Source: Hormiphora californensis
Taxonomy: Eukaryota; Ctenophora; Tentaculata; Cydippida; Pleurobrachiidae
NCBI GenBank assembly: GCA_020137815.1
Contig: CM035362.1
Coordinates: forward strand, 956,605-1,020,604
Length of the DNA stretch: 64,000 nucleotides
Direction of reading: 5' to 3'
Shown: piece after piece, positions 11,284 through 31,421 of the stretch
Position numbering within the stretch: position 1 is the first letter of the stretch
Layout: each line of letters starts with the position of its first letter
The notes under the pieces: model-generated
Databases searched by the model: none
The model's input: the letters and a program-made list of their open reading frames with translations, nothing else
What the model was told of the DNA's origin: nothing
Program-made: the position numbers and the translations under genes

Positions 11284-14200
11284 AGATTGGGTCGCCAGAC
11301 AGACAGGACACGACAGTGTGCTCAGATCGGGTCACCAGACAGGACACGACAGTGTGCTCAGATCGGGTCACCAGACAGGACACGACAGTGTGCTCAGATC
11401 GGGTCACCAGACAGGACACGACAGTGTGCTCAGATCGGGTCACCAGACAGGACAGTGTGCTCAGATCGGGTCACCAGACAGGACACGACAGTGTGCTCAG
11501 ATCGGGTCACCAGACAGGACACGACAGTGTGCTCAGATCGGGTCACCAGACAGGACACGACAGTGTGCTCAGATCGGGTCACCAGACAGGACACGACAGT
11601 GTGCTCAGATCGGGTCACCAGACAGGACACGACAGTGTGCTCAGATCGGGTCACCAGACAGGACACGACAGTGTGCTCAGATCGGGTCACCAGACAGGAC
11701 ACGACAGTGTGCTCAGATCGGGTCACCAGACAGGACACGACAGTGTGCTCAGATCGGGTCACCAGACAGGACACGACAGTGTGCTCAGATCGGGTCACCA
11801 GACAGGACACGACAGTGTGCTCAGATCGGGTCACCAGACAGGACACGACAGTGTGCTCAGATCGGGTCACCAGACAGGACACGACAGTGTGCTCAGATCG
11901 GGTCACCAGACAGGACACGACAGTGTGCTCAGATCGGGTCACCAGACAGGACACGACAGTGTGCTCAGATCGGGTCACCAGACAGGACACGACAGTGTGC
12001 TCAGATCGGGTCACCAGACAGGACACGACAGTGTGCTCAGATCGGGTCACCAGACAGGACACGACAGTGTGCTCAGATCGGGTCACCAGACAGGACACGA
12101 CAGTGTGCTCAGATCGGGTCACCAGACAGGACACGACAGTGTGCTCAGATCGGGTCACCAGACAGGACACGACAGTGTGCTCAGATCGGGTCACCAGACA
12201 GGACACGACAGTGTGCTCAGATCGGGTCACCAGACAGGACACGACAGTGTGCTCAGATCGGGTCACCAGACAGGACACGACAGTGTGCTCAGATCGGGTC
12301 ACCAGACAGGACACGACAGTGTGCTCAGATCGGGTCACCAGACAGGACACGACAGTGTGCTCAGATCGGGTCACCAGACAGGACACGACAGTGTGCTCAG
12401 ATCGGGTCACCAGACAGGACACGACAGTGTGCTCAGATCGGGTCACCAGACAGGACACGACAGTGTGCTCAGATCGGGTCACCAGACAGGACACGACAGT
12501 GTGCTCAGATCGGGTCACCAGACAGGACACGACAGTGTGCTCAGATCGGGTCACCAGACAGGACACGACAGTGTGCTCAGATCGGGTCACCAGACAGGAC
12601 ACGACAGTGTGCTCAGATCGGGTCACCAGACAGGACACGACAGTGTGCTCAGATCGGGTCACCAGACAGGACACGACAGTGTGCTCAGATCGGGTCACCA
12701 GACAGGACACGACAGTGTGCTCAGATCGGGTCACCAGACAGGACACGACAGTGTGCTCAGATCGGGTCACCAGACAGGACACGACAGTGTGCTCAGATCG
12801 GGTCACCAGACAGGACACGACAGTGTGCTCAGATCGGGTCACCAGACAGGACACGACAGTGTGCTCAGATCGGGTCACCAGACAGGACACGACAGTGTGC
12901 TCAGATCGGGTCGCCAGACAGGACACGACAGTGTGCTCAGATCGGGTCACCAGACAGACGACAGTGTGCTCAGATCGGGTCGCCAGACAGGACACGACAG
13001 TGTGCTCAGATCGGGTCACCAGACACGACAGTGTGCTCAGATCGGGTCGCCAGACAGGACACGACAGTGTGCTCAGATCGGGTCACCAGACAGGACACGA
13101 CAGTGTGCTCAGATCGGGTCACCAGACAGGACACGACAGTGTGCTCAGATCGGGTCACCAGACAGGACACGACAGTGTGCTCAGATCGGGTCACCAGACA
13201 GGACACGACAGTGTGCTCAGATCGGGTCACCAGACAGGACACGACAGTGTGCTCAGATCGGGTCACCAGACAGGACACGACAGTGTGCTCAGATCGGGTC
13301 ACCAGACAGGACACGACAGTGTGCTCAGATCGGGTCGCCAGACAGGACACGACAGTGTGCTCAGATCGGGTCACCAGACAGGACACGACAGTGTGCTCAG
13401 ATCGGGTCACCAGACAGGACACGACAGTGTGCTCAGATCGGGTCACCAGACAGGACACGACAGTGTGCTCAGATCGGGTCACCAGACAGGACACGACAGT
13501 GTGCTCAGATCGGGTCACCAGACAGGACACGACAGTGTGCTCAGATCGGGTCACCAGACAGGACACGACAGTGTGCTCAGATCGGGTCACCAGACAGGAC
13601 ACGACAGTGTGCTCAGATCGGGTCACCAGACAGGACACGACAGTGTGCTCAGATCGGGTCACCAGACAGGACACGACAGTGTGCTCAGATCGGGTCACCA
13701 GACAGGACACGACAGTGTGCTCAGATCGGGTCACCAGACAGGACACGACAGTGTGCTCAGATCGGGTCACCAGACAGGACACGACAGTGTGCTCAGATCG
13801 GGTCACCAGACAGGACACGACAGTGTGCTCAGATCGGGTCACCAGACAGGACACGACAGTGTGCTCAGATCGGGTCACCAGACAGGACATGACAGTGTGC
13901 TCAGATCGGGTCACCAGACAGACAGGACAGTGTGCTCAGATCGGGTCGCCAGACAGGACACGACAGTGTGCTCAGATCGGGTCACCAGACACGACAGTGT
14001 GCTCAGATCGGGTCGCCAGACAGGACACGACAGTGTGCTCAGATCGGGTCACCAGACACGACAGTGTGCTCAGATCGGGTCGCCAGACAGGACACGACAG
14101 TGTGCTCAGATCGGGTCACCAGACAGGACACGACAGTGTGCTCAGATCGGGTCACCAGACAGGACACGACAGTGTGCTCAGATCGGGTCACCAGACAGGA

Positions 14201-16423
14201 CACGACAGTGTGCTCAGATCGGGTCACCAGACAGGACACGACAGTGTGCTCAGATCGGGTCACCAGACTGGACACGACAGTGTGCTCAAATCGGGTCACC
14301 AGACAGGACACGACAGTGTGCTCAGATCGGGTCACCAGACAGGACACGACAGTGTGCTCAGATCGGGTCGCCAGACAGGACACGACAGTGTGCTCAGATC
14401 GGGTCACCAGACAGGACACGACAGTGTGCTCAGATCGGGTCACCAGACAGGACACGACAGTGTGCTCAGATCGGGTCACCAGACAGGACACGACAGTGTG
14501 CTCAGATCGGGTCACCAGACAGGACACGACAGTGTGCTCAGATCGGGTCACCAGACAGGACACGACAGTGTGCTCAGATCGGGTCACCAGACAGGACACG
14601 ACAGTGTGCTCAGATCGGGTCACCAGACAGGACACGACAGTGTGCTCAGATCGGGTCACCAGACAGGACACGACAGTGTGCTCAGATCGGGTCACCAGAC
14701 AGGACACGACAGTGTGCTCAGATCGGGTCACCAGACAGGACATGACAGTGTGCTCAGATCGGGTCACCAGACAGACAGGACAGTGTGCTCAGATCGGGTC
14801 GCCAGACAGGACATGACAGTGTGCTCAGATCGGGTCACCAGACAGGACATGACAGTGTGCTCAGATCGGGTCACCAGACACGACAGTGTGCTCAGATCGG
14901 GTCGCCAGACAGGACACGACAGTGTGCTCAGATCGGGTCGCCAGACAGGACACGACAGTGTGCTCAGATCGGGTCACCAGACAGGACACGACAGTGTGCT
15001 CAGATCCAGACAGATCGGGTCACCAGACAGGACACGACAGTGTGCTCAGATCGGGTCACCAGACAGGACACGACAGTGTGCTCAGATCGGGTCGCCAGAC
15101 AGGACACGACAGTGTGCTCAGATCGGGTCACCAGACAGGACACGACAGTGTGCTCAGATCGGGTCACCAGACTGGACACGACAGTGTGCTCAGATCGGGT
15201 CGCCAGACAGGACACGACAGTGTGCTCAGATCGGGTCACCAGACAGGACATGACAGTGTGCTCAGATCGGGTCACCAGACAGGACACGACAGTGTGCTCA
15301 GATCGGGTCACCAGACAGGACACGACAGTGTGCTCAGATCGGGTCACCAGACAGGACACGACAGTGTGCTCAGATCGGGTCACCAGACAGGACACGACAG
15401 TGTGCTCAGATCGGGTCACCAGACAGGACACGACAGTGTGCTCAGATCGGGTCACCAGACAGGACACGACAGTGTGCTCAGATCGGGTCACCAGACAGGA
15501 CACGACAGTGTGCTCAGATCGGGTCACCAGACAGGACATGACAGTGTGCTCAGATCGGGTCGCCAGACAGGACAGTGTGCTCAGATCGGGTCGCCAGACA
15601 GGACACGACAGTGTGCTCAGATCGGGTCACCAGACAGGACACGACAGTGTGCTCAGATCGGGTCACCAGACAGGACACGACAGTGTGCTCAGATCGGGTC
15701 ACCAGACAGGACACGACAGTGTGCTCAGATCGGGTCACCAGACAGGACACGACAGTGTGCTCAGATCGGGTCACCAGACAGGACACGACAGTGTGCTCAG
15801 ATCGGGTCACCAGACAGGACACGACAGTGTGCTCAGATCGGGTCACCAGACAGGACACGACAGTGTGCTCAGATCGGGTCACCAGACAGGACACGACAGT
15901 GTGCTCAGATCGGGTCACCAGACAGGACACGACAGTGTGCTCAGATCGGGTCACCAGACAGGACATGACAGTGTTCTCAGATCGGGTCACCAGACAGACA
16001 GGACAGTGTGCTCAGATCGGGTCGCCAGACAGGACACGACAGTGTGCTCAGATCGGGTCACCAGACACGACAGTGTGCTCAGATCGGGTCGCCAGACAGG
16101 ACACGACAGTGTGCTCAGATCGGGTCGCCAGACAGGACACGACAGTGTGCTCAGATCGGGTCACCAGACAGGACACGACAGTGTGCTCAGATCGGGTCAC
16201 CAGACAGGACACGACAGTGTGCTCAGATCGGGTCACCAGACAGGACACGACAGTGTGCTCAGATCGGGTCACCAGACAGGACACGACAGTGTGCTCAGAT
16301 CGGGTCACCAGACAGGACACGACAGTGTGCTCAGATCGGGTCACCAGACAGGACACGACAGTGTGCTCAGATCGGGTCACCAGACAGGACACGACAGTGT
16401 GCTCAGATCGGGTCACCAGACAG
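11284..16423. repeat. 36-bp satellite array, main block (~140 units)
   Basis: The consensus unit has two halves, AGATCGGGTCACCAGACAGG and ACACGACAGTGTGCTC (36 bp). Over most of the block the units are identical. Variants are ACC to GCC, GACACGAC to GACATGAC, and shortened units of 24-30 bp. Because 36 is a multiple of three and the unit has no stop in any forward frame, all three forward frames and one reverse frame stay open for kilobases, giving 12-residue peptide repeats. There is no independent sign of translation, so I treat this as non-coding satellite DNA. Confidence 0.97.
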
Positions 16424-16669
16424 CAGATACCTTCTCACTGCATCAATGCCGTTAGTGATTACCCAATTGCCGTACCAGTAGGGAAAGTGCACGGTCGAGA
16501 TTGGATCAAAAAGGTGAAACAACAAAACCTGTCCAATCTCGATCGGGTCGCCAGACTCGATCAGCGACAACAGCACTTGCCCTACCACGAATAAAACAAA
16601 ATCTCAAACACGGTGTCTTTTAGGGAAAGTCGAAACAGAAAGATGGGAGTTTGGTTTATACAGGGTCAC
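16424..16669. repeat. Satellite spacer, copy 1
   Basis: About 246 bp of non-satellite sequence follow the main array, beginning CAGATACCTTCTCACTGC and ending at TATACAGGGTCAC. It carries an internal inverted pair (CGAGATTGG against CCAATCTCG). It also contains GATCGGGTCGCCAGAC, a fragment of the satellite unit itself. Confidence 0.92.
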
Positions 16670-17270
16670 GACAGTGTGCTCAGATCGGGTCACCAGACAG
16701 GACACGACAGTGTGCTCAGATCGGGTCACCAGACAGGACACGACAGTGTGCTCAGATCGGGTCACCAGACAGGACATGACAGTGTGCTCAGATCGGGTCA
16801 CCAGACAGACAGGACAGTGTGCTCAGATCGGGTCGCCAGACAGGACACGACAGTGTGCTCAGATCGGGTCACCAGACACGACAGTGTGCTCAGATCGGGT
16901 CACCAGACAGGACACGACAGTGTGCTCAGATCGGGTCACCAGACAGGACACGACAGTGTGCTCAGATCGGGTCACCAGACAGGACACGACAGTGTGCTCA
17001 GATCGGGTCACCAGACAGGACACGACAGTGTGCTCAGATCGGGTCGCCAGACAGGACACGACAGTGTGCTCAGATCGGGTCACCAGACAGGACACGACAG
17101 TGTGCTCAGATCGGGTCGCCAGACAGGACACGACAGTGTGCTCAGATCGGGTCGCCAGACAGGACACGACAGTGTGCTCAGATCGGGTCACCAGACAGGA
17201 CACGACAGTGTGCTCAGATCGGGTCGCCAGACAGGACACGACAGTGTGCTCAGATCGGGTCACCAGACAG
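16670..17270. repeat. 36-bp satellite array, second block
   Basis: About 17 further units of the 36-bp satellite restart immediately after the first spacer. They include the GACATGAC variant, the short CAGACAGACAGGACAG junction and many GCC-variant units, the same junction series found near 13914, 14768, 15991 and 16801. Confidence 0.95.
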
Positions 17271-17513
17271 CAGATACCCTCTCACTGCATCAATGCCGTT
17301 AGTGATTACCCAATTGCCGTACCAGTAGGGAAAGTGCACGGTCGAGATTGGATCAAAAAGGTGAAACAAAACCTGTCCAATCTCGATCGGGTCGCCAGAC
17401 TCGATCAGCGACAACAGCACTTGCCCTACCACGAATAAAACAAAATCTCAAACACGGTGTCTTTTAGGGAAAGTCGAAACAGAAAGATGGGAGTTTGGTT
17501 TATACAGGGTCAC
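17271..17513. repeat. Satellite spacer, copy 2
   Basis: Near-identical to the spacer at 16424-16669. The differences I noticed are a 3-bp deletion in the AACAACAAAACC region and a CTTCT/CCTCT difference near the start. Array plus spacer therefore form a higher-order unit of about 848 bp present twice. Confidence 0.93.
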
Positions 17514-17831
17514 ATAATGGTGGTGGGGGAGTGTTACAGGGTGTTACACAATAAATATATCAAACTAGAAAATGGCATTTAAAATCGGATAGCAACAGTC
17601 CACATCATATCTAACCTAGTCAATCTATTTGGGAAAGTGTTCGGTTTGGTTGTGAACAAACACTGTCTCTCTTTCTCTCTTGTTAGATTGTTCGGTTGTT
17701 TGATGGTGAAAAGGTCACGGGGTCGCCAGGAGGGAATCACTATAGGTGAAGCAGGAGGGGTCCTAGAGGTGGAGCAGGAGGGGTCCTAGAGGTGAGTAGC
17801 AGGAGGGAGGGAGAAGGTCGAAGGAGTTGAT

Positions 17832-20800
17832 CTATTTCGTTGACTTAACCAAGTAAGCGATCAGATCTGAAAAGAGGGGGTTTGGTTAGTAAGATGATCA
17901 AAAGAATTGTAAAGAATGAACAATCATTTGCGCCTCAAGCTGTCAAATTCAAATCTGAGGAAAGCCGGGTTTGTCACACACACACACGCACAGAGAGAAG
18001 CAGACACTGAGCGCGCGATCAGATTGAATGAATTGAGTTCGCGCGTTCCAGTCGGTTGGCAACTCGAGAATGTTCCCTGAAGAAGTGAGGTGGGTGAGAG
18101 ACGGAAGAGACAGGGGTATCACGTACATATAACGGGAATGTGTGTGTCAGGAAATAGAAGAAACAGAGGAAGGGAGAGTGAGACAGAGAGACAGAAAAAG
18201 AAAGAGTAATAAGAAGGAAAGGATTAAAGAATAAATCTTTCGTAATTGGTCATACATCGGCATTCAATTCATTTTCGACCACATCTATCTCTAGCACAAT
18301 ATCAGTGTGTGTATTGAATTTACCAATTACAAGCCGGCATTTTACATCACACTTTTTACGGCAGAGGACAGAGAAAGAAATGGGAGAGAGATAAAATAAG
18401 AACAAGAGAGAATAAATAATGACTGTCGTGAATAAGAATTAGAAGAAGCATAGAACATAGCGTGAGGCATTAGAAAATTAGAGCAGGGAAATACTTCAGC
18501 GCCAAGGACAAACAACTTGACAGACAGACACATCCGATAAAGGACAACGCTATATAAACATAAGGTACTATTTAAGAGGGGGGGGGGGGTTACTAAATAA
18601 ACCTACCATCTCGGTCCTTCTTCTTCTTCAGTCCAGCGAAGACCATCTTGGTACCTGAGATGGGATATCAGAGTTAGGAATTACGTGGCAGTAGAAATAC
18701 CCCCGGGCCACATTATGTAATTAACTAATTATAGTTGTTAGAAATACACTGCATACGTGTCGCACCTTTTGCCCCGACCTCCAGTCTACAAGGGACAAAC
18801 GTCAAACAGATATAGAGTGAGAGAGCTGAGGGAAAGATGCGGAAGAGGGTACGTCACTATGTAGCACTCTTCCCTCTGACCCCCTCTCTCTTTCTCTCTT
18901 TCTAGTCCCCCTCTTTCCTACACACACAGACACCCCCAAATTGAGTTTTCTCAAGTCGCCAGTTCCCCCTCTGCTCTATCTACCAATCACCTCATTCCCT
19001 AGAAATATAATATTCTTTCATCCGATAGTTTATATTACCACCCTTCTCGTGATGCGTAATTTCATTCCCACTCGCTAACGAAAACGAAATGTTTCACTTA
19101 TTGGATTTCAGAATCCACATGACACGCAACTTGGCTAAAGTTCACTCCCTTCTCAGTTCCGAGGTGATAAGAAACCTCTCGGTTCCAAGCTATCTCTACA
19201 GATAAAATGGCACTGAGCCATTGTGTAAGCTAGCTCGGTAGTAATTGTTACTATCGAACAGTGAACACGAGATGCCACACCTAAAAAGCACCGGCTAGAA
19301 CATCAGGTGGTACTGGTTACACAATATCACGGGGTCCATTATATCAAGTAACCGATAGTTGCTAACAATCTTCTAGAACAACTTCCCCCATGTTAATCGT
19401 GTTGTTATTTTACCACGCCCACAACCAATACTACTACAGCTGTTGTCTACTACTCAGGGTGAGAGTTTAGTGACGTAATTACAGATACATCACAAGATAT
19501 ACATCATGCATGATTTCCACACCCTTCATTTGTGATTTGGTTGTTTCCACAATTTTAACACAATTTTACCAGTTTAGGACCGAAAAATACACCCCATTCG
19601 AAATTATCCCACAGGCAGTTTCTACAACTAACCAATAATAAGAACTCACCCACATTGACTTACCGGAAACTAACTTACACCCAGTACCCGCCTATGTTAC
19701 TTACCAGGAATGTACTTCTTGGGGTTGGTCAGATAGACATCTAGGGTCTCCTTGGTCCATGTGATTCCTGAGAAGAGATGGAGGTTAGTACTTAGCAGCA
19801 AGTTGGGGGTTTGCAGAGGGATTGCAGTTGGAGGGAGGATGAGTCATGAGGAGGTCATGCAGGGGAATGTGAATGTTGGGAGGAGGTTCAAGTGAGACAT
19901 TGTTTGTATCGGGTGTGTCAGGAATTGAGACATGAGATCGCATAGGTAGAGGGGCGGGGACCAGGAGAAGAAAACGCTAGAGATGACATAATGATGTGGC
20001 ATGTCAGTTTTAAAAAGATCTCAAAACAACGAGAATCTAATTAGTGGTCATCGTGGGGGGGGGGGGGATCGTGGGCGGTCACCGACATGAAGGAGATGTT
20101 CTAGAATGATTAGGACGCGAGAGAGAGAGAGAGAGAGAGAGAGAGTGAGAGAAGCACACTGTGCTTTAAAATTAAACACCTTCTCAACCCATCTCAACCT
20201 TCTAGAACTTTCTAATTTCTTTCTTGATTGCATTTCCATTTGCCCGCTGTATTTCTCTCTTTCCATTTCTTTATTTCTCTCTCTGAGAAAGTTTAAAAGA
20301 TGCAGCCATGTTTCTTGCATGTTACGATCCCCGGTAGCCATTAATATTTTCCGGTACACCACGCAAGCAAGTTGCACATTCGTGTACATCCATCCGTATT
20401 GTTCGAATAAAAAGACCAGAAATTACGCTATTGCGAAACTATTTTAAGAACTTTCTTCTCGTTTCTTCTCCTCCACTCTCTTGCACGACAATTCTTAGAA
20501 ATTTTCTCCCCTCCCTCATGAGGTCACTCAAGTTCTCCCCCTCTCCCGCCCTTCACACCTTCCCGTGAGGGGAACGCCCCGACTTAGAGGAGAGGGGGGG
20601 ACAAGCAAGTTGTGTTCTTAGGAATTGAAAGGAACTTAGCGAGGGAGAGGGAAACTCCCGGGAAACAAAGACGGATTAGATCGGGGATAACGAAGGTGAG
20701 ATAAAGATTAGAGTGAGAGAGAGAGAGAGAGTGAGAGAAAGAGTGAGAGAAAGAGTGAGAGAAAGTGAGAGAGAGAGAGAGAGAGAGAGAGAGTGAGAGA

Positions 20801-21362
20801 AAGATAAAGGAAGTAGAGAGTCAGTAATAGATAGAGGAAGAGACAGTGATAGATAGAGGGGAAGAGATGAGAGAAAGTTCGTACGTGGGCTATTATTCCG
20901 AAAAGAAGAGAGCAGAGAAAGTAGAGAGAAAACAGAAAATAGAAGATATAGAGAACTAGTGTGTAGTGGTATAGAATGCATGCCTTGTGTGTGTAACTGT
21001 GAGTGATAACGTGATGACAGATGTACAAGCTGACAGTCTCTCCAAATAAACTCAATACCATCATAATATGTTGCTATGTATCTTAGTTTCATGATGCTCC
21101 AAAAAGTCTCTCGAACAAAATTGCCGAGAGGAAGAAGAAATTACACAATGAAAAAGCAGTGAGATAGTTAAATGGGGTTGAAACAGAAACACATACCCTT
21201 GGATTTGTTGGCGTCAGTGTAGGAGAATCCGGCTTTCTGGCCCGTCTTGGAGCCGATCAAACCGTTCAGGTTAGGTCCGGTCTTGTGTTTGCCACCAGCC
21301 TCAACTGTGTGGCACTGATCGCATCGCTGTTTGAAAATCTTCGCACCAGATTTGGCGGACAT
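17832..21362 (-). CDS. Cytochrome c, somatic-type
   Basis: This is the haem protein that carries electrons between complexes III and IV in the mitochondrial intermembrane space. Four exons, in transcript order: 21362-21197, 19767-19705, 18654-18607, 17866-17832. All phases match and give 103 residues, the usual length. The haem-binding CDQCHT motif (CxxCH) is at about residues 16-21, [11 protein letters not shown] follows, PKKYIPG and TKMVFAG supply the axial methionine, and the C-terminus is [11 protein letters not shown]. The third exon could read through its donor to a stop after four codons, but splicing to the 35-bp last exon restores the conserved C-terminus. Start Met is followed by [13 protein letters not shown]. 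The last exon lies only about 320 bp from the satellite spacer. Confidence 0.97.
20708..20805. repeat. GA-rich microsatellites in cytochrome c intron 1
   Basis: Interrupted GA runs with GTGAGAGAAA variants fill this stretch. A shorter GA run is at about 20122-20153. Frames across them encode only Leu/Ser-rich peptides and are not genes. Confidence 0.9.
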
Positions 21363-22801
21363 CTTGGAGTGATTGACTGAACCGGGGGTTAGACAAGCGC
21401 AACAAAATGGCAAACAGCTTCTAGAAAACTGAGTCGGTCCTGGCAACGCGCGCACTGGTACAATTTTGAGGTTGTTTGCGGAGTAAAATCCTCGCGGCAC
21501 CAGAATATTTTGGAAGCCTCGAAAAACACAAAATGAACTCCATACAGCCACAAATGCGGAAAATGAACTATCCTTATACAACAAACAGTCAAACAGGCTA
21601 TTTTTAGCGTTCCACTGAACACACAAATGAATTAATTAGCGCTAATAATCAACCAATTAGCCCGCTCATAAATACCACGTTGCGCGCAGTGTGACTGCTG
21701 AAGAGAGTGCACTTTGTACTGGTGGTGAGAGCGAGTGAGAAGACACCGTGTTGCGTCACTCGCTATTAATGTAGACTCGGCGCGAGATGTCTGTGTGTAT
21801 TGCCTGGTAGGGTGACGTCATGTGTTACAAGCAGAATGTGCTCAGTAACCAAACCACACGTGACCAGAGGGGGGGGGGGCATCAGTTCAAAGAAAACTAA
21901 TTGAGACTTGCACCAATTTAGACAAGAGGATTTTAGTGAATTAGTAAAAACGGATAAAACTTTGAACAAGAAAAGATCAAGCAGACACTCACTCACTCAC
22001 ACACGAGATAGACTAGATAAAAAGGGATGTTCTTGAACCTCTAAAACATCTCTGCCTCTATCTCTCCTTTGATTCCTAAATTGTATCTAGAAAGGTTCTC
22101 AGTTCTGAGTTCTAAAAGAATATCATCATTTGTACTGTTGGAGGTGTACAGGGAATCTTCAAGATCACCCGAGTAACATATCTCTGACAGATTCAATGCT
22201 ATAAATGACACACATTCTCTCTCTCTCTCTCTCTCTCTCACACTCACTCTCTCTCTTCTCACACACACTTCACTATCGCACAATAACACACATAAGATGA
22301 GTAGATGTTATATACAAACAGCGTAGCGGTAAAAAAACGAGCTTAAACAGCAATTAAAAAGAAGTTAATCAAATCTCACTCTATCTCCATCTTTCTATCT
22401 TTCCATTTACTATCATTCTCCCACTTTCTCTCTCTGTTTCATTTTCTCACATAATATTAATTTAAACCTCCCTTAATTCTTTAAACATAAACTGTTTTGA
22501 AAAATAAAATTATCGCCCCATCATGGTATTGGGCCTGACATTACCCTCTCTCTCTGGTGTTTCGAGATGGAGATATTCCCAGTCACCTGCTCACAATGGT
22601 ATGATATTAGCAACTTGTAGATTCAGCAGAAACACAAAACACACACGGATAGATAGCTGCTCCACAATGACTTTCCTTCTTTCTCCTATCTTTTCCCCCA
22701 AGATAACCCACGCACTGACTATCTTCCATCTATCTTCTTCTCTGATCAATTCGAGCTGACAATGTCTCTCTATAACAACGAGATATGTTCTACAATTCAA
22801 C

Positions 22802-30486
<7,685 letters not shown>

Positions 30487-31421
30487 CTGAGAAGAAAGTA
30501 ATAATAAAACATTAGAAATGAGCGAGTACAGTAAGAACAATTAAAAAAGGGCACACTAATTGGCCAATTAATCACTAATTACCCTGTTAGCTGAGAAAGA
30601 TGATGGTAGGAGCGTGTTGTTATCCATCACAACTATCTCCCTTCTTCTCCTGAGAAGATAGCAATAAAAATTAGGGCGAGTTACGTCATAGCAAGGGAGC
30701 GCTCACTTTGAATTTATGAGGGGTTTTCTCTCTGTATATATTTCCCTCTAATTTCTCTCTCTCTCTCTCTCTCTTTGCTTCCCAGTCGATCACTCACTCT
30801 CTCTCTCTCTCACCTGTGATTGTTGTAGTAGGTTTTGTGTGTATTTATGTGAGCAGGTAGCTCTCACTTTTCACTCACTTCTATCTTTCTTTCTCTTGCT
30901 GTGTCCCGCTCTCTCTCTCAGTCTCTCTCTCTATGGCGGCAGCTCTCTCTCTCACATAGACAGTATAGGAGTAGCGACACGATACCAACGAAAGCACTAC
31001 GTAGCAGTGACAAATATGCGAGCTACACTCCGATTGGAAGCCTCGCTCTGACGTAACATGACCTAATAGACGCAAAGTTACCTCCCCATGGACGAACAAC
31101 GCGCGGGAATTTCAGATTCGTGTTTTCAAATGCGCGGCGTTGTTTTCTGTTTTGCGCGCCGCTCAGGTCACAGTTTCAGGGTTGCTTGCGGAGGTATTGA
31201 GCGCGGGAAAGGGACCTCGTGTGGCTATGATTCGAGATCGGTCGGAGATGGAGACAGAAGACTGCCATTGCGAAGATAAACTCAGATATTTTGATATTTA
31301 AAACAGAAACGGATAAAAAAGTAATAAATTAGAGGACATCTCCTTCATATATCTCAAAATATAGGTCACTGTTATCTCCTCTGCAGCAGAATCTCTGTTT
31401 ATCATGAGGTTACTGTTCAGT

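Noticed and set aside
11128-15253. Open frames of 800-1300 codons over the satellite
   Set aside because: They arise because a 36-bp unit without stops keeps every frame open; frames overlap on both strands, have no non-repeat domain and begin at arbitrary ATGs.
11284-16423. CRISPR-like array (36-bp repeats)
   Set aside because: Units are directly adjacent with no unique spacers, and the genome is animal.
31088-31279. 63-codon frame between CREB and HSP10
   Set aside because: No homology signs; basic, low-information composition in a GC-rich promoter-like region.
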